Notes: a model not told the origin generated them from the letters alone. Shown: positions 1 through 7,021, counted from the stretch's first letter. The stretch: 13,163 nt of DNA from Candidatus Woesebacteria bacterium UBA925 (GCA_002293705.1 DBDT01000010.1:1-13163), one strand, 5' to 3'. Numbers and translations: made by a program.

Positions 1-324
1 CCATTCTATGTGTATCCAGATCCAAATGAGCCAGAGTTTAACCAAGGTGTCGACCTTCTTTGTAGAGGTGTGGAGTGGCTATCTGGCGGCAGGAGGATAA
101 ATGATTACGATCAGCTTATGGAGCATGTAAAAATCTGGGGAATAAATCCTGATGATGTCACATTGTTTTTAGATGCATTTAAGTATGCAGCTCCCCCTGA
201 GGGCGGGTTTGCATTTGGCGCAGAGAGAATTACTAAGCAAATCTTGGGATTGGAAAATATCAGAGAAGCCGCAATGTTCCCCAGGGACATGGAAAGAATA
301 GATGTGAGGCTTGGGAAAAAATAA
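1..324 (+). CDS. aspS: Aspartyl-tRNA synthetase, archaeal type, C-terminal part (5' end outside window)
   Basis: The frame is open from base 1, so this is the last 107 residues of a longer protein. Seen: FDLI-type strand region replaced by GVDLLCRGVEWLSGG (fragment residues 16-30), the IND-Y-D-L helix start, then class II motif 3 as GGFAFGAER (68-76) and the closing LGLENIREA...FPRD (82-96). The FPRD-xxR ending and the short C-terminus without the bacterial GAD-type insertion fit the archaeal/eukaryotic-type AspRS, which in many bacteria lacking AsnRS also charges tRNA(Asn) for GatCAB amidation; that last point is inference. The motif 3 arginine (R76) would bind ATP. The carboxypeptidase gene begins 5 bp downstream, so the two are probably co-transcribed. 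AsnRS or LysRS are less likely because their motif 3 contexts end differently (FPRTP, or no FPRD). Confidence 0.9.
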   Translation, partial: PFYVYPDPNEPEFNQGVDLLCRGVEWLSGGRRINDYDQLMEHVKIWGINPDDVTLFLDAFKYAAPPEGGFAFGAERITKQILGLENIREAAMFPRDMERIDVRLGKK

Positions 325-329
325 TACGA

Positions 330-1223
330 ATGAAGTATTTGTTGCCCGTTGCCATACTTTTTCTGGCAATTTCGACAATATTACTTAGCCAAAATCTTAA
401 AGAATCCCCGAAAGTTAGAGCATTCGAAAGTGTTTTGGGTAATATGTCAGTTGGTCAACTTGAGGTTACAGAGGAAAGACCTGTTGTGGATTTATCTTCA
501 ATAACCGCTACTTCAGTTTATGTATATGACTTGGTAAACGAAACAGAAGTCGTGAGTAAAAATCCGGAAGTTAAGGTCTCTCCTGCTTCAACAACAAAGA
601 TGATGACAGCATATGTTGCTTCAAATTTCTACAACCTAAACGATCTGGTGCGAGTCGGTAGAGTTTCAGTCCTTGGTTCCAAGATGGACCTAATTTTTGG
701 AGAAGTTATTTCGGTTGAATCGCTTTTGTATGGTCTTTTGGTAAAAAGTGCAAATGATGCCGCCGAAGTTTTAGCCCTTAAATTCCCAGGTGAGTCTCCA
801 AGAGAGGAGTTTGTGAGCACTATGAATATTGTTGCCAATAGCTTGGGGATGAACTCGACTAATTTTGTAAACCCATCTGGGCTTGATCATCCAGAGCAAA
901 CTACAACAGCTAAGGATATGTATTTACTTGCAAAAAGAATAATCTCTGACAAAAATTTATCTAAAATAGTTTCTACAAGTGATGTTGCAATTTATAGTAC
1001 AAATCCAGAACAGGTAAGGAATTTGAAAAATACAAACTTACTACTTGGCAGTGTCGAAGGTGTTAAAGGAGTGAAAACTGGCTGGACAGAGGATTCTGGT
1101 GAAAATCTTGTAACATGGATTGAAAGAGATGGTCGCTCCTACATCATATCTTTATTTGGAAGTGACAACAGGTTTGGTGAAACTGTTGAGATTATCAATC
1201 AGCTATTTAACAAAAGCAGTTAG
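330..1223 (+). CDS. D-alanyl-D-alanine carboxypeptidase, peptidase family S11 (PBP5-like)
   Basis: A 297-residue extracytoplasmic serine peptidase that would trim the terminal D-Ala of peptidoglycan pentapeptides. A hydrophobic N-terminal segment (about residues 3-20) acts as signal or anchor. All three penicillin-binding motifs are visible: STTK at 87-90 (nucleophile S87, K90), SAN at 140-142 and KTG at 249-251, together with the family-typical NPSGLDHP block at 181-188. The protein stops soon after the catalytic domain, so the C-terminal beta domain of E. coli PBP5 (about 400 residues) is absent, as is common in short S11 enzymes. The ATG lies 5 bp after the aspS stop with no Shine-Dalgarno, so translation is probably coupled. 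The stop TAG (1221-1223) overlaps the stop of the convergent gene. Confidence 0.92.
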   Translation: MKYLLPVAILFLAISTILLSQNLKESPKVRAFESVLGNMSVGQLEVTEERPVVDLSSITATSVYVYDLVNETEVVSKNPEVKVSPASTTKMMTAYVASNFYNLNDLVRVGRVSVLGSKMDLIFGEVISVESLLYGLLVKSANDAAEVLALKFPGESPREEFVSTMNIVANSLGMNSTNFVNPSGLDHPEQTTTAKDMYLLAKRIISDKNLSKIVSTSDVAIYSTNPEQVRNLKNTNLLLGSVEGVKGVKTGWTEDSGENLVTWIERDGRSYIISLFGSDNRFGETVEIINQLFNKSS

Positions 1224-2272
1224 TTGATTCCGTAGTATTCGCTTGAAACTGCAGGGACATAAGCTGTGAAATCTCTGTCTCCTCTGAATACATACACAGG
1301 TTGGTAAAACTGCATTCCCTCACCAGCATCAAAGTATGCAAGTTCAATTGTTCTAACTGTCACCTTGCCATCAGGATTTGTTCCCAAGTTTGCAATGTAT
1401 CCATTGCCTGCCAAAAGCTCTTCTGCGGCCTGCGATACTGGTCTTAGTGGGTATGTCTCAACATTTTGCGGGTCGGTTGGATTGAAATTATACTCTGCTG
1501 CATAGATGTTTTTGCCCCTGTCACCTGCTCCAACAATAAACCAGGCGATACCCTTGTTTGGATCAGCTGTAACTGAACCTATTTCATCCACCTTCCTTCG
1601 ATATAGGTTTACCCTTATAAAGTTTGCCTCAGAAAGAGAAATTGCCCTAACCAGACTTTGTTCTTCTGCCTTTAAAAACTCAAAACCAACCTCTCCTCCT
1701 GCTAGCTCTTCGGGAAACAAATCTGCTTGGGTAAGAAGTTGTCTTGCCTGATTGCTTGCCTCATCTGGCCTTGGAGGAATCTTTGAGATTTGGTTTAAAT
1801 CAATACCCAATGTGGAGCTGATTGAAAATGCGCCAGTAATTATATTTAGCTCAAGAGAAAGGCCTCCGTCAGCTGAGAATCTATACCTGCTTGTTGAAAG
1901 CTGTAATGGTTCGCTAGTAAAGCCTAGTGCCTTGGCTCTTGAGATAGCCTTTTCCAAGGAGAATAGGTTTGGTTGCTGTGGAGGAATGAGAAATACTTTA
2001 GCTTGTCCAGGAAGCTGTGGGAGTGATCCAGTTGCTGTCTCGATTTTTATATCAAGCTTGGGCAGTTCTCGGTTTGGCTGTGGAAAGGGAAGGGGTGGGA
2101 GTGGCCCAAATCTAGCGGTTGGAGCTGCGGTTGGTTTAGGAACTGCTGCTTGGTAGGCACTAATGCCAAAGCCGACAATAATTCGTGCTGTGGTTAAAAA
2201 GATTACAAAAAGTATCCCATACTTGATGACTTTTCTTGTGGTTATTGCGATAGTGGTTAAATTTGCAGCCAT
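1220..2272 (-). CDS. Membrane-anchored hypothetical protein, Pro-rich linker and YycH/YycI-like C-terminal fold (tentative)
   Basis: A 350-residue protein I cannot name. Seen: one hydrophobic segment (about 18-40) preceded by basic residues, predicting N-in topology with the bulk outside; a Pro/Ala-rich linker (44-72, including the run PLPPLPFPQP); then a globular part with repeated alternating strands. The C-terminus (about 305-342) has the pattern V-x-LAYFDAGEG followed by QPVYVFRGD...FTAYVPA. This resembles the substrate-like lobes of YycI/YycH regulatory proteins and PepSY-like domains, but only by eye. It converges on the carboxypeptidase and overlaps it by 4 bp at the stop codons. Its start is supported by a CAAAAT hexamer with an upstream TGT, 6 nt before the ATG. 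A role in the cell envelope is inference from topology and neighbourhood. Confidence 0.75.
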   Translation of the reverse strand: MAANLTTIAITTRKVIKYGILFVIFLTTARIIVGFGISAYQAAVPKPTAAPTARFGPLPPLPFPQPNRELPKLDIKIETATGSLPQLPGQAKVFLIPPQQPNLFSLEKAISRAKALGFTSEPLQLSTSRYRFSADGGLSLELNIITGAFSISSTLGIDLNQISKIPPRPDEASNQARQLLTQADLFPEELAGGEVGFEFLKAEEQSLVRAISLSEANFIRVNLYRRKVDEIGSVTADPNKGIAWFIVGAGDRGKNIYAAEYNFNPTDPQNVETYPLRPVSQAAEELLAGNGYIANLGTNPDGKVTVRTIELAYFDAGEGMQFYQPVYVFRGDRDFTAYVPAVSSEYYGIN

Positions 2273-2278
2273 CGTCGT

Positions 2279-2284
2279 ATTTTG
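2279..2284 (-). promoter_or_regulatory. Putative extended -10 for the anchored hypothetical gene
   Basis: On the minus strand CAAAAT is preceded by TGT (an extended TGn) and followed by 6 nt before the ATG at 2272. It is the weakest of the set, with C in place of the first T and only a poor -35 match (TTGTAG, 2303-2308, 18-bp spacer). Transcription would start at or next to the ATG. Confidence 0.4.
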
Positions 2285-2336
2285 ACACGTTGCGCCATCT
2301 ACCTACAAGTAATCATATGTTTTAGGCGTGTTGTGC

Positions 2337-2342
2337 TAAAAT
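2337..2342 (+). promoter_or_regulatory. Extended -10 (TGC-TAAAAT) for gltX, predicted leaderless start
   Basis: TAAAAT with TG one base upstream (2334-2335) makes an extended -10. Only 7 nt separate it from the gltX ATG at 2350, so the transcript would begin at the start codon or one base before it. I see no good -35, which is compatible with an extended -10. It lies in the 77-bp divergent gap opposite the minus-strand promoter at 2279-2284. Confidence 0.6.
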
Positions 2343-2349
2343 TGCCACA

Positions 2350-3744
2350 ATGGACAAAAAAACAGTAGTCACAAGAATGGCTCCAAGTCCGACAGGTGAA
2401 TATCACATCGGACACATTAGGACTGTTTTGTATAACTGGGCTTGGGCCAGGAAGAACAATGGAAAGTTTATTATTCGTATCGAGGACACAGACAGAACTA
2501 GATTTGTAGAGGGTGCAACAGAAAGGATACTCAAAGACATTAAGGACTACGGATTTGATTGGGATGAGGGACCTTATTTTCAGTCAGAAAGATTGAAGAT
2601 ATATGAAGAGTATGGAAAAAAACTGGTTGAAAGTGGTCATGCTTACTATTGTTTTTGCACTCAAGAGAGACTTGCTCAGATGCGTGAAGAGCAAAAGGCC
2701 AAAAAACTACCAACCACCAAGTACGACAGACTGTGTTGTTCATTAACCCCCGATCAGGTGTCGGAAAACTTGTCCAAGGGCATACCTAAGGTTTTGCGAC
2801 TAAAGGTTCCAGATAATGAGCAAATCTCCTTTGATGACCAGGTTTTTGGGACTATAAAATTTAACTCAAACGACATAGACGACCAGGTTCTAATCAAGTC
2901 AGACGGATTTCCCACCTATCACTTTGCGGTTGTTGTGGACGACCATCTAATGGGTGTAACCCACATCATGAGGGGAAATGATTGGCTACCTTCAACACCA
3001 AAGCATGTTTTGCTATACAAAGCTTTTGGTTGGGAAATGCCAATCCATGCCCACCTGCCAAACCTTAAAGAGTTGGGCGGCTCTAAAAAGCTTTCAAAGA
3101 GGTTTGGAGCTGTTTTTGCACGCGACTTTCTAGAAGATGGGTATTTACCAGAGGCGCTGGCTAATTTTTTGATGTTTTTAGGTTGGAATCCGGGGGGAGA
3201 AAAAGAAATTTACTCAATCGATGAATTTATTCAAAGTTTTGATATTAAAAAAATTCACAAAACCGACCTTGTTGCTTTTGATAGAAACAAGCTTATGTGG
3301 ATCAATGGACAATACATCCAAAAACTAGATGATGGTGAGTTTGTAAAGCGTCTCTCTTCTTTTACAAAACTTGATATTTCCGCAGAACTGATGCTTCAAA
3401 TTGTTCCTTTGGTGAAGCCTAGAATAAAAAAACTAACAGAGTTTGATGGTATGGTCGAATTTTTTGTAAAAAGAGTGGTTCCACAATCATCTGAGTTGAG
3501 CGTAAATCACAAAGTTCATTTTGATAAAGCAAGAAATGTTCTTGATGGGGTCATTGATTGGAATGTGGAAGCAATTGGTGAGGCTTTCTCAAAAATAGTT
3601 GCAGACAATTCATTTTCTCCAAAAGAATTTTTCATGGATATGAGACTGGCCATTTCAGGCAAAAAGGTCTCACCTCCACTAAATGAAAGTATGGCAATAA
3701 TTGGCAAGAGCGATTCAATTAAAAGGATAGTAGAATTAATCTAA
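2350..3744 (+). CDS. gltX: Glutamyl-tRNA synthetase
   Basis: A cytoplasmic class I aminoacyl-tRNA synthetase of 464 residues, the usual length of bacterial GluRS. Seen: the N-terminal MAPSPTGEYHIGH with the HIGH box at 19-22; the RIEDTDRTR block (43-51); a cysteine cluster CFC at 101-103 with C129/C130 after YDR, in the place of the zinc knuckle of E. coli GluRS; the PTYHFAVVVDDHLMGVTH block (188-205); and the class I second motif as KKLSKR (246-251). The C-terminal third is the helical anticodon-binding part. In a bacterium with an archaeal-type AspRS and amidotransferase it may also charge tRNA(Gln), but this cannot be decided from the sequence by eye. It heads a five-gene run; the next gene begins 2 bp after its TAA. 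No Shine-Dalgarno is present; a -10 lies 7 nt upstream. Confidence 0.97.
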   Translation: MDKKTVVTRMAPSPTGEYHIGHIRTVLYNWAWARKNNGKFIIRIEDTDRTRFVEGATERILKDIKDYGFDWDEGPYFQSERLKIYEEYGKKLVESGHAYYCFCTQERLAQMREEQKAKKLPTTKYDRLCCSLTPDQVSENLSKGIPKVLRLKVPDNEQISFDDQVFGTIKFNSNDIDDQVLIKSDGFPTYHFAVVVDDHLMGVTHIMRGNDWLPSTPKHVLLYKAFGWEMPIHAHLPNLKELGGSKKLSKRFGAVFARDFLEDGYLPEALANFLMFLGWNPGGEKEIYSIDEFIQSFDIKKIHKTDLVAFDRNKLMWINGQYIQKLDDGEFVKRLSSFTKLDISAELMLQIVPLVKPRIKKLTEFDGMVEFFVKRVVPQSSELSVNHKVHFDKARNVLDGVIDWNVEAIGEAFSKIVADNSFSPKEFFMDMRLAISGKKVSPPLNESMAIIGKSDSIKRIVELI

Positions 3745-3746
3745 TA

Positions 3747-4646
3747 ATGGATTCTGCTGCCCACCTTCAAAAAATTAGACAAAATTTAAAGTCAGCAGCT
3801 CTTAAAGGCAAACACGACTTTATTACAAGGCATCCGAAGGCTGATTCAGTTGCAGGATTTCCCATCGGTAAAATCAGAGAACACTCACTAAAACTCTTAA
3901 GTGCAGGGGTGATTGGTGGAACCTTATTGATGGCCCCTGTGAGTGGCTTGAAGTATTTGCCCAAAACATCCCAGCAGATCGAAAAACTTCCAGAACCGCT
4001 ACCTCCAATGAGTCCTTGGGGGACACTTAAGTCGTTTGTAGAAGACAAGCTTGGCAAAGCTCCAAACCAAATACCAAGAGAGATTGAAAAACAATTAGAA
4101 CAGAAGGTGTCCGAAACATACAATATTCCAGCCAAGGTTTCTTTGGAGGGGGAGAGGTTGAACCTAGTTTATGGACTTATTGGTGCTGAGCAACACCTGC
4201 GCAGATACCCTGGTGACACACTCTCTCAACATGGATCTTTAGAAGATCAGAAAGAGGGGATTGCGCCCGGGTTGGGAGCATGGGGGTACTTTGCTCCAAG
4301 CAAAGAAGCTTTGGACGAATCTTTGATTGAGACTGAAAAGTGGTATGTTGTTGCCCAGACTCTATACCTTCCAGATTGGGGCAAAAGGCAGCCCTATCTT
4401 AAAAACTGGTACAAGTATAGAAAAATGATTGTAATAAACACCTTAAATGGCAAGGCGGTTGTAGGGGCCATTGCTGACGCTGGCCCTGCTGCCTGGACAG
4501 GAAAGCATTTTGGAGGAAGTCCTGAGGTTATGGATCACCTTGGTGGAGCTAGGTACAAAAAGGGGCCTGTGTTGTTTTTGTTTGTTGATGATCCAGACAA
4601 CAAAATACCACTAGGACCAGTTGAAGCTGAAGACTATAATAATTAG
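3747..4646 (+). CDS. Membrane-anchored protein with a probable double-psi beta-barrel (RlpA/3D-like) domain
   Basis: A 299-residue protein without a name I can assign. Seen: a basic N-terminus (1-47), one hydrophobic segment (about 49-67) and a Pro-rich stretch (81-91, PLPPMSPW). A charged helical region follows (about 95-135), then a C-terminal domain. Within it, residues 226-282 contain MIVINTLNGKAVVGAIADAG, then PAAWTGKHFGGSPEVMDHLG and VLFLFVDD. The strand-turn-strand with N-GK-VV and a D-GPA turn is what double-psi barrel domains of RlpA, 3D-domain and MltA type look like, and these act on peptidoglycan. I read it as an envelope enzyme or binding protein; catalysis is not shown. The ATG is 2 bp after the gltX stop, with no ribosome binding site, so it depends on coupling to gltX. 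The gene is compositionally like its neighbours. Confidence 0.8.
   Translation: MDSAAHLQKIRQNLKSAALKGKHDFITRHPKADSVAGFPIGKIREHSLKLLSAGVIGGTLLMAPVSGLKYLPKTSQQIEKLPEPLPPMSPWGTLKSFVEDKLGKAPNQIPREIEKQLEQKVSETYNIPAKVSLEGERLNLVYGLIGAEQHLRRYPGDTLSQHGSLEDQKEGIAPGLGAWGYFAPSKEALDESLIETEKWYVVAQTLYLPDWGKRQPYLKNWYKYRKMIVINTLNGKAVVGAIADAGPAAWTGKHFGGSPEVMDHLGGARYKKGPVLFLFVDDPDNKIPLGPVEAEDYNN
4635..4640 (+). promoter_or_regulatory. Perfect TATAAT inside the run, upstream of the small helical gene
   Basis: A consensus TATAAT lies inside the last codons of the preceding gene and ends 9 nt before the ATG at 4650. It could be an internal promoter giving a leaderless or nearly leaderless transcript for the last three genes of the run. 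It also encodes Asp-Tyr-Asn-Asn in the upstream gene, so chance is possible. Confidence 0.35.
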
Positions 4647-4649
4647 AAC

Positions 4650-4985
4650 ATGAGCCTTGTATTTTACGATCACCTATTGGACTTCTCAGACCTTGAGAAG
4701 GCAATCAAAAAACACGTAGATGATCCAAAAGACCGAGAAGAGCTCTTTGAAATAATTGATCAAATTACCCACCATAGGGTTGTTGGATCAATTCTGGACA
4801 GATTGCCAGAGGCTCACCATGATGAATTTTTGGCAAGGGTATCGCAAAAGCCTCATGATCAGTCAATCTTGGAATACTTGGCGGAAAGAATTGCAGAGGA
4901 CGTGGCAACATTTATAAGACATGAGGTGTATGTTTTAGGTCGAGAGTTACTGCTTTTAGTTGCACCTGACGAAGACAAAAAATAG
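4650..4985 (+). CDS. Small helical hypothetical protein
   Basis: 111 residues, acidic and rich in His, Glu and Leu, with no signal peptide or membrane segment. Predicted by eye to be mostly alpha-helical: helices around 12-22, 27-52, 56-66 and 72-105. The pattern of two helices with RVVGSILDRLPE (43-54) followed by a FLARV helix recalls the small DUF5663-type proteins common in candidate-phyla genomes. That likeness is from memory and unconfirmed. The C-terminal helix is amphipathic to hydrophobic (LGRELLLLVAP). The start lies 3 bp after the preceding stop and its own stop is 3 bp before the next start, so it is co-translated with both neighbours. The function is unknown, and nothing in the sequence identifies a catalytic site. 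Confidence 0.75.
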   Translation: MSLVFYDHLLDFSDLEKAIKKHVDDPKDREELFEIIDQITHHRVVGSILDRLPEAHHDEFLARVSQKPHDQSILEYLAERIAEDVATFIRHEVYVLGRELLLLVAPDEDKK

Positions 4986-4988
4986 CCA

Positions 4989-5309
4989 ATGGATAGAAAC
5001 TACGGTGGAGTTGTTTGGACAAACCACGCGCTTCAAAGATTGAAAGAGAGGGGGATAAAACAAGGTGACGCGTGGGCCACTTTTCAAAGACCTGATCAAA
5101 GTAGATACGCCACCACAAAAGGTGCTTGGATTTATTACAAAACATATGGTTCTGAAAAAGTCGAAGTGGTGGCTAAGCAAAACGACAGAAAAGAATGGAT
5201 CATCCTTACTGTCTGGAGTAGGCCTGTGTATGAGAAGTCAAATAATCATCGCAAGACTGAAAACTGGATCATGAAGCTTGTGAAATCAATTTTGTTTCCT
5301 AGAAAATGA
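4989..5309 (+). CDS. DUF4258-like small basic protein
   Basis: A 106-residue basic protein. The N-terminal 80 residues fit the DUF4258 layout: W-TNHALQRLKERGI (10-23, with H13, R17 and R21), AWATFQRPD (28-36), GAWIYYKTYG (45-54), VEVVAKQND (58-66), then ILTVWSRP (72-79). The family has a RelE/BrnT-like small alpha/beta fold and is often of unknown role; some relatives are toxins, but no partner antitoxin is recognisable here and the upstream gene does not look like one. The tail (81-106) is basic with a short hydrophobic helix and looks like an extra extension. Its TGA overlaps the ATG of the dehydrogenase gene (ATGA at 5306-5309), a classical sign of translational coupling. Confidence 0.75.
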   Translation: MDRNYGGVVWTNHALQRLKERGIKQGDAWATFQRPDQSRYATTKGAWIYYKTYGSEKVEVVAKQNDRKEWIILTVWSRPVYEKSNNHRKTENWIMKLVKSILFPRK

Positions 5310-6496
5310 GCAAAAAACTGTTTATTTTAATCGCCCTATTATTGGTTTCAGTGTTGTTGTCTTTGTTTGTTATTGACTACTTGGCTTTAAGAAAAGAGCC
5401 AATGCCAGATGGTAAGGTTGTGGTTGTCTCAGATGAGGCAAGTGGTGGTGCAGTTGGCGGAGAAAATGCGGTTGTAGATTTTGAGGTTGAAGAATTTGCA
5501 ACAAGACTTCGTGTTCCATGGTCTATAGTTTTTACTTCAGAGAATCGTATTTTAGTTTCACAAAGGCCAGGTTCGATTGTTCAAATAGTTGACGGAGAAA
5601 TGAATAGCTCTCCCTTAATAACATTTCCCGAGGTCTCAAGTAGGGCAGAGGAAGGATTAATGGGTCTTGCTGTTGACCCTCAATACTCATCTAACAAAAG
5701 AATATATGCTTGTCTTGCCTACTCCTCTGGAGACGGTTTGAAAATCAAAGTAGTTTCATTGCAAGATCAAGGCAGTGTCTTGACTGTATCGGGCCAAGTA
5801 TTGGCCGATGTGCCAGCAGCCCAGTTTCATGCAGGCTGCAGGCTTGGCTTTGGCCCTGATCAAAAACTCTATATATCAACCGGTGATGCATCGCAGAGAG
5901 ATTTGGCTCAAAAGGCTGATTCTTTGGCAGGCAAGATACTCAGGGTAAACTCAGATGGCACAATCCCATCTGACAACCCATTCCCTTCCAGCCCTGTATA
6001 TGCTTTGGGGTTGAGAAACTCTCAAGGATTTGATTGGGATGAAAATGGCAACTTGTATGCCACTGACCATGGACCATCTGTGTTTGATGGCCCTGCTGGA
6101 GGGGATGAGCTCAACCTTATTAAATATGGATCAAATCTTGGCTGGCCACTTGTAAGTCATGAGAAAACCAGATCTGGTCTTGAATCACCACTTTTGGTGT
6201 TCACTCCAGCAGTTGCCCCAGCTGGACTTGTGTCCTACTCTGGCAAAGTACTTCCTCAGTATAGAAATAATCTGTTTTTTGCACTTTTAAGAGGTGAAGG
6301 GGTGATGAGAGTTGAGATTGATGAGAAGGATCCATCAAAAGTTAAAAACTATCAGAAGATTCTTTCAAGCTACGGAAGAATAAGAGATATAGTTGAATCA
6401 CCTTCTGGGGTTTTGTATTTTGCAACAAGTAATACAGACGGAAGAGGTGACCCTAGAGAAGGTGATGACAAGATCTATAGATTGACCCCAAGATAA
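5306..6496 (+). CDS. PQQ-dependent sugar/sorbosone dehydrogenase family beta-propeller, membrane-anchored
   Basis: A 396-residue member of the soluble glucose dehydrogenase/YliI family. Seen: an N-terminal hydrophobic anchor (about 5-25), a linker to about 57, then a six-bladed propeller. Family signatures are VPWSIVF (70-76), EEGLMGLAVDP (115-125), HAGCRLGFGPD (175-185), LYISTGDAS (188-196), LAGKILRVNSDG (208-218), YALGLRNSQGFDWD (232-245) and LGWPLV (278-283). H175 occupies the place of the catalytic His of Acinetobacter sGDH, and R237-N238 match the PQQ-contact Arg-Asn. The usual HNGG/HAGG is HAGC here, so a cysteine lies beside the active-site loop. The substrate is probably an aldose-type sugar oxidised outside the membrane; PQQ would have to be imported, since no synthesis genes are in view. 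The gene is coupled by an ATGA overlap to the preceding one and faces a cytochrome b5 gene. Confidence 0.9.
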   Translation: MSKKLFILIALLLVSVLLSLFVIDYLALRKEPMPDGKVVVVSDEASGGAVGGENAVVDFEVEEFATRLRVPWSIVFTSENRILVSQRPGSIVQIVDGEMNSSPLITFPEVSSRAEEGLMGLAVDPQYSSNKRIYACLAYSSGDGLKIKVVSLQDQGSVLTVSGQVLADVPAAQFHAGCRLGFGPDQKLYISTGDASQRDLAQKADSLAGKILRVNSDGTIPSDNPFPSSPVYALGLRNSQGFDWDENGNLYATDHGPSVFDGPAGGDELNLIKYGSNLGWPLVSHEKTRSGLESPLLVFTPAVAPAGLVSYSGKVLPQYRNNLFFALLRGEGVMRVEIDEKDPSKVKNYQKILSSYGRIRDIVESPSGVLYFATSNTDGRGDPREGDDKIYRLTPR

Positions 6497-6528
6497 CAAT
6501 ATTTGCAATAAAAATTGTAGACGTTTTT
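6497..6528. terminator. Weak AT-rich hairpin between convergent genes
   Basis: CAATATTT (6497-6504) and AAAAATTG (6510-6517) form an 8-bp stem with one mismatch and a 5-nt loop; a T5 run follows at 6524-6528. It sits in the 45-bp gap between the dehydrogenase and cytochrome b5 genes. The stem is nearly all A:T, so it is weak as an intrinsic terminator. Confidence 0.22.
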
Positions 6529-6541
6529 GAAAGAAGAAAAA

Positions 6542-6964
6542 TTACTTTGCCAACTGGCCAATCATGAATTTGGAGAGCATGTTTGTTGCCCCTTCTGAGT
6601 GTGGCTTTCCGTCTTGTGGTCTTAGTTTAAATATAGATGTTGCATCTTTACCACAACCATCAAGAATAGCAGCTCCTCCTGGGTGTTTTTGCTGGGCAAT
6701 GTATGGGGTGACGTCGTAAACCATATCATCCACCACCATCCAACAATCATTAGGAGTGCTGTGCTTGGCAACCTCCTCTAATGTAAAGGTCTTCATGTCA
6801 TCTCCTGTTGGGCTTGCTTGAGGTGTCATTGTTGCCATGGGAGAGGCTGATTGTGAGCTATTCATACTGGTTTGCATTGATCCACCACCTCTGTTTGCAA
6901 TAAAAAATCCTGCACCAGCCAATACAACTAAAAATGCAACTATGAAGATTACTGTTTTGTTCAT
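6542..6964 (-). CDS. Membrane-anchored cytochrome b5-like heme-binding protein
   Basis: 140 residues from the chosen ATG. Seen: one hydrophobic anchor (4-23), a Ser/Met/Pro/Gln-rich linker (24-56), then a cytochrome b5 domain (58-138). The domain contains the family core FTLEEVAKH, CWMVVDDMVYDVTPYI, the HPGG heme-ligand motif (H94) and the second axial region PHSEGATNML (H122). It ends FMIGQLAK as in other b5 domains. The topology places heme outside the membrane. The domain has two cysteines (C74, C104). An extra 12 codons can be read back to a TTG at 7000, but I prefer the ATG at 6964: that TTG lies in the likely -35, and a TAAATT -10 ends 7 nt before the ATG. It converges on the sugar dehydrogenase, which suggests, but does not prove, an electron-transfer relationship. 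Confidence 0.92.
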   Translation of the reverse strand: MNKTVIFIVAFLVVLAGAGFFIANRGGGSMQTSMNSSQSASPMATMTPQASPTGDDMKTFTLEEVAKHSTPNDCWMVVDDMVYDVTPYIAQQKHPGGAAILDGCGKDATSIFKLRPQDGKPHSEGATNMLSKFMIGQLAK

Positions 6965-6971
6965 AAGGATT

Positions 6972-7000
6972 AATTTACAGACCAAATATGTTAATTTCAA
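6972..7000 (-). promoter_or_regulatory. Promoter of the cytochrome b5 gene (TTGAAA-17-TAAATT)
   Basis: Minus strand: -35 TTGAAA (6995-7000), a 17-bp spacer, -10 TAAATT (6972-6977), then 7 nt to the ATG at 6964. The spacing is ideal for a housekeeping sigma factor and places the transcription start at about the first base of the ATG, that is, leaderless. This is the best complete promoter in the window. Confidence 0.6.
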
Positions 7001-7015
7001 GTGGTTGCTTTCTGG

Positions 7016-7021
7016 TATTCT
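7016..7021 (+). promoter_or_regulatory. Extended -10 (TGG-TATTCT) upstream of the exchanger gene
   Basis: TATTCT preceded by TGG ends 13 nt before the ATG at 7035, predicting a 5' leader of only about 7 nt, too short for a Shine-Dalgarno. No clear -35. It lies in the 70-bp divergent gap with the cytochrome b5 promoter. Confidence 0.4.

Noticed and set aside
1752..2156. A 134-codon open frame on the plus strand
   Set aside because: It is antisense to the anchored hypothetical gene; its Gly/Ser/Pro-rich translation mirrors the Pro-rich linker on the other strand.
3767..4135. A 122-codon open frame on the minus strand
   Set aside because: It is antisense to the double-psi-barrel gene, which fits the tightly packed plus-strand run; there is no -10 pattern or domain.
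4989..5309. Toxin-antitoxin pair made of the DUF4258-like protein and the gene before it
   Set aside because: The fold is related to RelE/BrnT-like proteins, but the 111-residue neighbour has no DNA-binding or antitoxin features and both lie in a housekeeping-led run, so there is no support beyond fold likeness.
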